64,000 nucleotides of DNA. It comes from DATLGB01 sp963740765 (GTDB lineage: Bacteria > Actinomycetota > Thermoleophilia > Solirubrobacterales > Solirubrobacteraceae). The stretch covers positions 1-64,000 of the forward strand of contig CAVUFN010000007.1 of assembly GCA_963740765.1 (NCBI GenBank), given 5' to 3'. The notes under the pieces are model-generated. The model was not told where the DNA came from. It did not search any database and worked only from the letters and a program-made list of their open reading frames with translations. Of the stretch, positions 33,915-40,249 are shown one piece after another; the stretch's first letter is position 1; the number at the start of each line of letters is the position of its first letter. A program made the position numbers and the translations under genes.

Positions 33915-35636
33915 ATGCGCGCTGCTCGGACGATCATCCTGGCCCTCGTGGTCGGCCTGCTGGCCACCGTCCCCGCCCACGCGGCGGTCACGACCACGCC
34001 GGTGAAGATCGTGGCCTCCCAGCCCGACGACAGCGGCAACCCGGTGCGACTCGACGGCGGCGTCACCTACCCGACCGAGGGCTGCCCCTGCCCCGGCGTC
34101 ATCGTCAACCACGGGTTCCTGGGCAACTGGCACGACTCGGAGGGGATGGTCCAGCAGCTGGCCGCCCACGGCTACGTCGTCCTGCGCTACTCCTCCCGCG
34201 GATTCGGCGAGACGCCCGGCGAGGTCGACCTGATGGGCCCGAAGGAGACCCAGGACCTGCTCGACGCCGTCGACTGGCTCAACAACCCGCGGAGCCCGGT
34301 GGTCGGGGGCAAGGTCATCCGGAACCGCATCGGGCAGTTCGGCGGCAGCTACGGCGGCGCCCACGCGTGGGCTCTCGCGGCCTCGGGCCATCCTGCGGTG
34401 CGCACCACGATCCCCACGGCTACCTGGACCGACATCTACGACGCGCTGGTGCCGAACGGGGTGATGCTCCTGGCCTACGCCAACGGGTTCTACGGCTCGG
34501 GCTACGGGCCGGCCGCGGGAGCACTCGGCGGCAAGCTCTCGACGCAGCAGAACTACTCGCTGAACCTGCATCGCTGGATGGGCGAGGTCAACTCGGGCGT
34601 CGGCGTCGAGGATGCCAAGGCCGGCATGGCGGAGCGCTCCGTCGGCTCCGACTACAGCCGCGTGAAGATCCCGGTGTTCATCGTCCAGGGCCTCAACGAC
34701 GGGCTGTTCAACGCCAACCAGGCGATCGAGGCCTACCAGGCGATTCGCGCGAACAAGGTCAAGGCGCGGCTCTACCTCGGCGGGATCGGCCACCCGCCGT
34801 CGGACGGCAGTCTCGACTCGCCCGAGGCGACCTACGTCGGCACCGAGGTGCTCGCCTGGTTCGACCACTACCTCAAGGGCGTCCGCAACGGCATCGACCA
34901 GCAGCCGCTGATCGAGTTCTCCGAGGCCGACTACTTCCACAACGCCTGGGACGGCACGACGAGGACGGCCAAGCGCTACCCGTTCGCCGCGCCCGCGACC
35001 GTGCACCTGTGCACGACCGGCCCGTCGGGCGGCACGCTGTCCTCAGGCCCGTGCCCCGGGGCCCGGCCCGCGGTGGCGAGCAACGCCAACGCCGGCACGG
35101 GCTACGACCAGGAGCCGGTCACGGCCGGCTACGCCGAGGACCTCGAGAAGGGCTTCGCCGCGCAGCTCGGCACCGGGGTCCCGGACCTGACGACGGCGCC
35201 GACGATCCTCAACTACGAGACCGGGGCGCTTGCCGCGCCGCTCACGCTCGCCGGCATCCCGAAGCTGCGCCTCCAGGTCTCGGCCGCCGACGTCCTGCCC
35301 GTCGGCGTCGAGCCGGCGACCGCGGCGGCCTTCCAGCTCGATCCGAAGCTCTACGACGTGGCGCCCGACGGGACGGCGTCGCTGCTCACGCGCGGCGCCT
35401 TCGCCGAGCCACTCGCCTCCGTCGCCCCGGGCACCGCGACGGTCCCCGCCCACGAGGTCGCGTTCGACGCCAACGGCCTCTCCAACACGATCCCGGCCGG
35501 CCACCGGCTGCGGATCGCGCTGCAGACCTCCGACGCCCCGTACCTCCGCCCCACGCCCAACCCGTTCGCGGTGGCGATCCTCCCCGGCAGTACCGTCGAC
35601 CTTCCCGTCCTGGCCGGGGGGACGGCGCTGGGTTGA
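33915..35636 (+). CDS. Secreted CocE/NonD-type alpha/beta hydrolase, second copy
   Basis: A 573-residue hydrolase with a signal peptide (about 1-23, MRAARTIILALVVGLLATVPAHA). Nucleophile elbow GGSYGG (Ser145) follows VLRYSSRGFGETPG. The acidic residue probably lies in VQGLNDGLFNA and the His in LGGIGHPPSDG. The C-terminal PepX_C-like beta domain (about 420-573) ends with SNTIPAGHRLRIALQTSDAPY. It is a shorter paralogue of the hydrolase at 29-31 kb and is encoded on the opposite strand. ATG 33915 is the only start that exposes the signal peptide. It ends nine bases before the 3' end of the convergent tmRNA. Confidence 0.87.
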   Translation: MRAARTIILALVVGLLATVPAHAAVTTTPVKIVASQPDDSGNPVRLDGGVTYPTEGCPCPGVIVNHGFLGNWHDSEGMVQQLAAHGYVVLRYSSRGFGETPGEVDLMGPKETQDLLDAVDWLNNPRSPVVGGKVIRNRIGQFGGSYGGAHAWALAASGHPAVRTTIPTATWTDIYDALVPNGVMLLAYANGFYGSGYGPAAGALGGKLSTQQNYSLNLHRWMGEVNSGVGVEDAKAGMAERSVGSDYSRVKIPVFIVQGLNDGLFNANQAIEAYQAIRANKVKARLYLGGIGHPPSDGSLDSPEATYVGTEVLAWFDHYLKGVRNGIDQQPLIEFSEADYFHNAWDGTTRTAKRYPFAAPATVHLCTTGPSGGTLSSGPCPGARPAVASNANAGTGYDQEPVTAGYAEDLEKGFAAQLGTGVPDLTTAPTILNYETGALAAPLTLAGIPKLRLQVSAADVLPVGVEPATAAAFQLDPKLYDVAPDGTASLLTRGAFAEPLASVAPGTATVPAHEVAFDANGLSNTIPAGHRLRIALQTSDAPYLRPTPNPFAVAILPGSTVDLPVLAGGTALG

Positions 35637-35644
35637 TGTAAAAG

Positions 35645-36008
35645 TGGAGACGGCGGGAATTGAACCCGCGTCCGCAACCGCGTCTGAATGGCTTCTACGA
35701 GCGTAGTCAGGCCTCTGTATCTCGCTTCCGCCTCGCCTTGCCTGACCGGGTCTTCGGAAGCCAGCCCCCTGAAGTGTCCCCGGATCGGCGAGGGCGATCC
35801 TCACCGGGTGAGCCTGCTAGTTGACCCCGGACATCCCCACCGCAGGCTGTGGGGGCCGAGGACTCACTGGCTAGATCTAACTAGGCAGCGAGCTGGAAGT
35901 CGTGAGACTTCGCACTTGTTTGTTCCCGGATCATTTAACGAGGCCAACCGGGGTCCTCGGCTCGCAACCACCCAAACGGAACCGGCCACGTCGAAGCCTG
36001 TCGTCCCC
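35645..36008 (-). ncRNA. ssrA: Transfer-messenger RNA (tmRNA)
   Basis: The 364-base leftward RNA begins GGGGACGACAGGCTTCGACG and ends with a T-arm (CGGGTTCAATTCCCG) and CGTCTCC plus discriminator A. The 5' GGGGACG pairs with 3' CGTCTCC over seven pairs (one G-U). CCA is not encoded. The internal tag frame runs from about 35913 to the TAG at 35883-35881 and gives AKSHDFQLAA if translation resumes at GCG. The frame is open further upstream (ATG ATC CGG GAA CAA ACA AGT), so the resume codon needs testing. The end QLAA differs from the usual ALAA. With SmpB (51.1 kb) it rescues stalled ribosomes and tags proteins for proteolysis. Confidence 0.95.
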
Positions 36009-36029
36009 GGGTGTTTCTTGCAACGTGTC

Positions 36030-36035
36030 ATTCTA
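36030..36035 (-). promoter_or_regulatory. Candidate -10 box of ssrA
   Basis: TAGAAT reads leftward at 36035-36030, 21 bases before the mature tmRNA 5' end. This implies a short precursor leader removed by RNase P. The -35 region is weak. It lies in the 33-base divergent gap with the DUF2277 gene. Confidence 0.45.
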
Positions 36036-36041
36036 GACCAC

Positions 36042-36311
36042 ATGTGCCGGAACATCCGACAGCTGCACAACTTCGACCCGCCGGCGACCTCCGACGAGGT
36101 CCAGGCCGCGGCCCTCCAGTACGTCCGCAAGATCAGCGGGACGACGAAGCCGTCCAAGGCCAACCAGGAGGCGTTCGACCGCGCCGTCCACGAGGTCGCG
36201 CACATCAGCCAGCACCTGCTGGAAGCCCTGGTGACCAACGCGCCGCCGAAGGACCGCGAGGTCGAGGCGGCGAAGGCGCGCGAGCGCGCACAGAAGCGCT
36301 ACGCCGCCTGA
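36042..36311 (+). CDS. DUF2277 family protein
   Basis: An 89-residue protein that matches DUF2277 along its full length: MCRNIRQLHNFDPPATSDEVQAAALQYVRKISG, then TKPSKANQEAFDRAVHEVAHISQHLLEALV. It is a small soluble helical protein of unknown function, common in Actinobacteria. ATG 36042 gives the canonical MCRNI N-terminus, while the frame upstream runs through tmRNA and is not coding. It is divergent from ssrA with 33 bases between, and it ends next to palindrome E3. Confidence 0.88.
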   Translation: MCRNIRQLHNFDPPATSDEVQAAALQYVRKISGTTKPSKANQEAFDRAVHEVAHISQHLLEALVTNAPPKDREVEAAKARERAQKRYAA

Positions 36312-36316
36312 GCGGC

Positions 36317-36365
36317 CGAGCGCAACGCCTAGGACACCTATACGGGGTCCAAGCCGTTGCGCTCG
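36317..36365. repeat. Palindromic element E3 (11-bp perfect arms, 27-nt loop)
   Basis: CGAGCGCAACG (36317-36327) is exactly complementary to 36355-36365. The loop carries CACCTATACGGGGT, nearly identical to CACCCATACGGGGT in the loop of E4 at 36743-36787, in the same orientation. The stop codon of the AbiEi-like remnant lies in the loop. Confidence 0.75.
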
Positions 36366-36765
36366 CGCAGCGCTTGCAGGATCTGACTGATCCCGTCCGA
36401 CGGGAGGGCCGAGGAGTGGATGAGGATCCCGGGCCGTCGATGAGTCCCGTCCGTCGGGACCGTCACCTCGACTCGTCCGAACTCACCCCGGTAGATCTGC
36501 CACGCGACCGCGGCGGGCCGGTGACTCAGCGCGCCACCGCGACACGCGAGCATTGCCGCGTGCCAACGTGCCTCACGACTCATCGAGGGTTGACCGACCG
36601 CGTAGAAACCCCGGTGAACCCGCCACAGCCGCCCCGCCCCGGCCCCTCGCTCGATGCTCGTCTTCCCGCACCGGAGGCGTTGAGCTGCGCCGTTGTCAGC
36701 ACGCCATGCTGCCGGGCGGCGACGTCCGCCACCCTCCGCCAACGCGCCACGCTTTGTGCACCCAT
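36338..36765 (-). pseudogene. Decayed AbiEi-like (winged-helix/DUF559-type) gene: frameshifted and 3'-truncated
   Basis: From ATG 36765 the frame encodes an AbiEi-type N-terminal winged helix (MGAQSVARWRRVADVAARQHGVLTTAQLNASG) and then shifts. A one-base loss near 36660-36675 moves the continuation to the next frame: KTSIERGAGAGRLWRVHRGFYAVGQPSMSREARWHAAMLACRGGALSHRPAAVAWQIYRG. The protein ends after about 140 residues (RERNGLDPV), without the C-terminal DUF559/Vsr-like domain such proteins usually carry at about 280-300 residues. Intact relatives are winged-helix proteins linked to abortive infection and toxin-antitoxin systems. No partner toxin is adjacent. The remnant is bracketed by palindromes E3 and E4. 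Confidence 0.8.
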
Positions 36766-36787
36766 ACGGGGTAGTAGGCGTGGCGCG
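36743..36787. repeat. Palindromic element E4 (10-bp perfect arms, 25-nt loop)
   Basis: CGCGCCACGC (36743-36752) is exactly complementary to 36778-36787. The centre, 36765, is the A of the remnant's ATG. The loop shares CACCyATACGGGGT with E3, and the two elements can be aligned as roughly 50-base direct repeats about 425 bases apart. Confidence 0.75.
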
Positions 36788-36836
36788 CCGGAAACGTCTC
36801 GCGTAACGCGGGGGCGCATGCGGTAGACCCCACCGT

Positions 36837-38198
36837 GTGAAGACTTATGACGTGATCGTGATCGGCGGCGGCCCCGCCGGCGAAGTGGCAGCCGGCCGGC
36901 TTGGCGGTGAGGGCTTCGAGGTCGCCCTGGTCGAGCGCGAGCTCGTCGGCGGCGAGTGCTCCTACTGGGCGTGCATGCCGTCCAAGGCGCTGCTGCGACC
37001 CGCGGAGGCGCTGGCCGAGATCGCCCGGATCCCCGGGGCCAAGGAGGCGGTGACCGGGTCGCTCGACGTGACGGCCACGCTCAAGCGCCGCGACGAGGTC
37101 ATCCACGACTTCGACGACTCGTCCCAGATCCCGTGGCTGGACGACAACGGCGTCACGCTCATCCGCGGCAACGCGAAGGTGACCGGCGAGCGCACCGTCG
37201 AGGTCGGCGCCGAGACGCTGGAGGCGCGCAAGGCGGTCATCGTCGCCACCGGCACCCGGGCCAGCCTGCCCCCCATCGACGGCCTCGCCGATGCGGATCC
37301 CTGGACCAGCCGCGAGGTCACGACCGCCAAGCGCATCCCGGAGTCGATGGTCCTCATCGGCGCGGGCGTGGTCGGCGTGGAGATGTCGCAGGCGTACGCG
37401 ACGCTCGGCGCCAAGGTGACGCTGATCGAGCCCGAGGAGCGCATCCTCATGCGCGAGGAGCCGTTCGCCGCCGAGCAGGTCGCGGACTCGCTGCGTGAGC
37501 GCGGTGTCGACATCCGCCTCGACACCGGCGTCGAAAGCGTCAAGAAGGAGTCGGGCGAGGTCGTCGTCGCGCTGAGCGACGGGAGCATCGTCACCGCCGA
37601 GCAGCTCGTGGTCACCGCCGGGCGCACGCCGAACACGGAGGCGGTCGAGCCGCTCGGTTACGAGCACGGCAAGCCGATCGAGGTCGACGAGCACATGGTC
37701 TCGACCAAGCACGACTGGCTGTACGCGCTCGGCGACGTCAACGGCCGGGTCCTGCTGACCCACATGGGCAAGTACCAGGCCGCGATCGCCAGCGAGCACA
37801 TCGCCGGCCGCGATTACGACATGACGCGCGAGGCCAATGGCGACCAGTCGCCGCGGGTGATCTTCACCGACCCGCAGGTCGCCGCCGTCGGCCACACGGA
37901 GCAGTCGGCCAGGGACGCCGGGTTGAACATCAGGATCGTCGAGGTGGGGACGTCGAGCAACGCCGGCGGCTCCTTCTACGGACGCGGCGCACCCGGCACC
38001 GCGCGCATGATCGTCGACACCGACCGCAAGGTCATCTGCGGGGCCACCGTCACCGGCGCCGAGGTCGCCGAGTTCATCCATCCGTTCACCATCGCCATCG
38101 TCGGCGAGGTCACCATGGAACGCCTGTGGCACGCCGTGCCCTGCTTCCCGACCCGGAGCGAGCTGTGGCTCCGACTGCTCGAGTCGTACCGCAAGTAG
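36837..38198 (+). CDS. FAD-dependent pyridine nucleotide-disulfide oxidoreductase
   Basis: A 453-residue class I flavoprotein of the dihydrolipoamide dehydrogenase/mercuric reductase family. Motifs: FAD dinucleotide fold VIVIGGGPAGEVAAGRL; redox-active disulfide GGECSYWACMPSKALLRP (Cys pair four residues apart, with an unusual SYWA spacer); NAD(P) fold VLIGAGVVGVEMSQAYATLG; FAD site YALGDVNGRVLLTHMGKYQ; C-terminal dimerisation HAVPCFPTRSELWLRLLES. The classical HPTxSE is altered to a longer P-C-F-P-T-R-S-E spacing. The natural disulfide substrate is unknown. It starts at GTG 36837. The ECF sigma gene follows ten bases later, so the genes may be co-transcribed. Confidence 0.9.
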   Translation: MKTYDVIVIGGGPAGEVAAGRLGGEGFEVALVERELVGGECSYWACMPSKALLRPAEALAEIARIPGAKEAVTGSLDVTATLKRRDEVIHDFDDSSQIPWLDDNGVTLIRGNAKVTGERTVEVGAETLEARKAVIVATGTRASLPPIDGLADADPWTSREVTTAKRIPESMVLIGAGVVGVEMSQAYATLGAKVTLIEPEERILMREEPFAAEQVADSLRERGVDIRLDTGVESVKKESGEVVVALSDGSIVTAEQLVVTAGRTPNTEAVEPLGYEHGKPIEVDEHMVSTKHDWLYALGDVNGRVLLTHMGKYQAAIASEHIAGRDYDMTREANGDQSPRVIFTDPQVAAVGHTEQSARDAGLNIRIVEVGTSSNAGGSFYGRGAPGTARMIVDTDRKVICGATVTGAEVAEFIHPFTIAIVGEVTMERLWHAVPCFPTRSELWLRLLESYRK

Positions 38199-38208
38199 GC
38201 TCCGCCGC

Positions 38209-38820
38209 GTGTCGGAGGACCACGCCCTCGTCGAGCGGCTGCGGGCAGGCGACGAGGCCGCGTTCGCGGACGTCGTCGACCGCTACGACCGCCAGCTGCG
38301 CCGGTTGGCACGCACGTTCGTGCGCACCGATGCGCTCGCGGACGACGTCGTGCAGGAGACCTGGCTCGCCGTGCTCGGGGGGCTCGACCGCTTCGAGGAG
38401 CGTGCGTCCTTGAAGACCTGGATCTTCCGCATCCTCGTCAACCGGGCCAAGACCCGCGCCGTGCGCGAGGCGCGCCAGGTGCCGTTCTCGTCGCTCGCGA
38501 CCGCCGAGGACGAGACGGGCCCGGCCGTGGACCCGTCCGTCTTCAACGGCGACGGCAGCTGGGCGACGCCGCCGGGCCAGCTCAAGCTCGAGCCGGAGAC
38601 GGAGCTGCTCGCGCAGGAGCTCCGCGGCCGCCTCGCCGAGGTCGTCGACACGCTGCCCGAGCAGCAGCGCACGGTGATCCTGCTGCGCGACGTCGCGGGA
38701 CTGGACGGCCCGGAGGTCGCCGACGCGCTCGGCGTCAGCGAGGGCAACCAGCGGGTCATCCTGCATCGCGCCCGCGCGCGCGTGCGCGACGGGCTCGCCG
38801 GGTACGTGAGGGCCGCCTGA
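38209..38820 (+). CDS. ECF-type RNA polymerase sigma factor
   Basis: A 203-residue sigma-70 family protein. Region 2: AFADVVDRYDRQLRRLARTFVRTDALADDVVQETWLAVLGGLDRFEERASLKTWIFRILVNRAKTR (about 19-84). A Gly/Pro/Asp-rich linker follows (about 95-130), then region 4: LPEQQRTVILLRDVAGLDGPEVADALGVSEGNQRVILHRARARVRD (about 148-193). It starts at GTG 38209 and is directly followed (TGATG, one-base overlap) by its zinc-finger anti-sigma partner, the usual pairing for group IV factors. The stimulus is unknown. Confidence 0.93.
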   Translation: MSEDHALVERLRAGDEAAFADVVDRYDRQLRRLARTFVRTDALADDVVQETWLAVLGGLDRFEERASLKTWIFRILVNRAKTRAVREARQVPFSSLATAEDETGPAVDPSVFNGDGSWATPPGQLKLEPETELLAQELRGRLAEVVDTLPEQQRTVILLRDVAGLDGPEVADALGVSEGNQRVILHRARARVRDGLAGYVRAA

Positions 38821-39068
38821 TGCCGCTGCTCGCCAAGCCGCTGATGTGCCAGGAGTTCGTCGAGCTGGTGACGGACTACCACGAGGGCGCGCTGTCGCGG
38901 CGCGACCGGCGCCGGCTCGAGAAGCACCTGAAGGCGTGCGACGGCTGCTCTGCCTACCTCGACCAGATGCGAGCGACCATCCGCACCCTCGGCGAGCTAC
39001 CGGCCGAGCCCGCCGACCCCCACGTCCGCGAGCACCTGCTCGCGGCCTTCCGCGAGCTGCGCACCTGA
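38820..39068 (+). CDS. Zinc-finger (ZAS) anti-sigma factor, soluble
   Basis: An 82-residue protein with the anti-sigma zinc-binding pattern H-x3-C-x2-C: HLKACDGCSAYLDQM (about 36-50), preceded by CQEFVELVTDYHEGALSRRDRRRLEKH. There is no transmembrane segment, so it should be a cytosolic, possibly redox-responsive, inhibitor of the sigma factor it overlaps. The disulfide reductase two genes upstream would be consistent with a thiol-stress theme, but that is inference. Its last 72 bases overlap the end of fabI on the other strand. Confidence 0.88.
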   Translation: MPLLAKPLMCQEFVELVTDYHEGALSRRDRRRLEKHLKACDGCSAYLDQMRATIRTLGELPAEPADPHVREHLLAAFRELRT

Positions 39069-39833
39069 CGGAGCGCCGACGGCGCTGTAGCCGCCGTCGA
39101 CCTTGACGACCTGGCCGGTGATGGAGCGGGCGAGGTCTGAGAAGAGGAACGCGATCGTGCCCGCCACGGACGACGGGTCCTCCGTGTCCCAGCCGAGCGG
39201 CGCCTGCTCGGACCAGCGGTCGGCCAGCTCGCCGAAGCCCGGGATCCCGCGCGCGGCGACGGTCTCGAGCGGGCCGGCGGAGACGAGGTTGACGCGGATC
39301 CCGCGCGGACCGAGGTCGCGGGCGAGGTAGCGGGAGGTGGCCTCCAGCGCCGCCTTGGCGACGCCCATCCAGTCGTAGACGGGCCAGGCGACCGACGCGT
39401 CGAAGTCGAGGCCGACGACCGCCCCGCCGTCGGGCATCAGCGGCGCCACCGCGGTCGCGAGGTCGCGCAGCGAGACGGCGGACACGTGGAACGCGGTCTG
39501 CGCGCTCTCCAACGGCGCGGTCAGAAAGCCGCCGCCCAGGGCATCCGGCGGCGCGAAGGCGATCGCGTGCAGCGCGCCGTCGACCCCGCCCCAGCGCTCG
39601 TCCAGCGCCTCGGTGAGCGCGGGGAAGTGGTCGGGGTCGGTGACGTCGAGCTCGAGCACGTCGGCGGGCTCGGGCAGGCCGCGCGCGGCGCGCTCGGTCA
39701 ACCGCCGCGCACGGCCGAACGAGGTCAGGACGACCTCGGCGCCCTGTCGCTGAGCGAGCTCGGCGGCGTGGAAGGCGATCGAGTCGCGCGTCAGCGCGCC
39801 CGTGATCAGCAGCCGCTTGCCGGAGAGGATCAC
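38997..39833 (-). CDS. fabI: Enoyl-[acyl-carrier-protein] reductase (NADH)
   Basis: An SDR-fold enoyl-ACP reductase of about 278 residues, the last gene of the fatty acid operon. Motifs: GKRLLITGALTRDSIAFHAAELAQ (FabI-type G-x5-S-I-A), HAIAFAPPDAL, and the Y-x6-K catalytic pair YDWMGVAKAALE. SAGPLETVAARGIPGF is the FabI substrate loop, and VVKVDGGYSAVGA is near the usual C-terminus. About 20 residues beyond VGA (PSGAQLAEGRE...) are read from the antisense of the anti-sigma gene and are not family-conserved. GTG 39833 makes a GTGA overlap with the maoC stop; ATG 39845 is an alternative. It reduces trans-2-enoyl-ACP in the final elongation step and is the target of triclosan/isoniazid-type drugs. 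Confidence 0.92.
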   Translation of the reverse strand: MILSGKRLLITGALTRDSIAFHAAELAQRQGAEVVLTSFGRARRLTERAARGLPEPADVLELDVTDPDHFPALTEALDERWGGVDGALHAIAFAPPDALGGGFLTAPLESAQTAFHVSAVSLRDLATAVAPLMPDGGAVVGLDFDASVAWPVYDWMGVAKAALEATSRYLARDLGPRGIRVNLVSAGPLETVAARGIPGFGELADRWSEQAPLGWDTEDPSSVAGTIAFLFSDLARSITGQVVKVDGGYSAVGAPSGAQLAEGREQVLADVGVGGLGR

Positions 39834-40249
39834 AGCGGCACGCACACGGGCTCGAACGCAACTGAGGCGACGGTCCCCTCAGTTGCATCGGCGACGACAA
39901 CGTCGAGGACCGCCCGCGCCACCAGCCGGTCCTCGACGGTGATGCGCAGGGTGACGGCGGCGATCCCCGTCGGCGCGCGAGCGCCGCGCTCGACCTCGAC
40001 GCGGATCGTGTCGCCGAGCTTCACCGGCCGCTTGAAGACGACGTCGCGAACGCGCCGGAGGGCGATCACCTCCTCCGGGTCGAAGTCGACCATCCCGGCC
40101 GCGAGGCTGAGAACCAGCAGCCCGTGGGCGATGCGCTCGCCGAAGGGCGACTGCGCCGCCCACTCGGCGTCGACGTGCTGCGGGTGGAAGTCGCCGGTGA
40201 GCCCGGCGAACATGGCGACGTCGGCTTCGGTGACGGTGCGGCCCCTCAT
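39830..40249 (-). CDS. MaoC-type hotdog (R)-hydroxyacyl dehydratase
   Basis: A 139-residue single hotdog-domain protein. The hydratase-2 motif is present: ADVAMFAGLTGDFHPQHVDAEWAAQSPFGERIAHGLLVLSL, containing the catalytic Asp and His and the IAHG turn. In this operon it occupies the slot of FabZ, so it most likely dehydrates (R)-3-hydroxyacyl-ACP. FabZ's own HFP-type motif is absent. A strong GGGAGGAA Shine-Dalgarno precedes ATG 40249, which also overlaps the accD stop (ATGA). It resembles mycobacterial HadB-like proteins in size; a HadA/HadC partner is not visible. Confidence 0.88.
   Translation of the reverse strand: MRGRTVTEADVAMFAGLTGDFHPQHVDAEWAAQSPFGERIAHGLLVLSLAAGMVDFDPEEVIALRRVRDVVFKRPVKLGDTIRVEVERGARAPTGIAAVTLRITVEDRLVARAVLDVVVADATEGTVASVAFEPVCVPL

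Noticed and set aside
35637..36041. The open frame passing through 35688-36311 as a 207-residue protein
   Set aside because: Its first two thirds are antisense to the tmRNA. Only the last 89 codons (DUF2277) have protein character.
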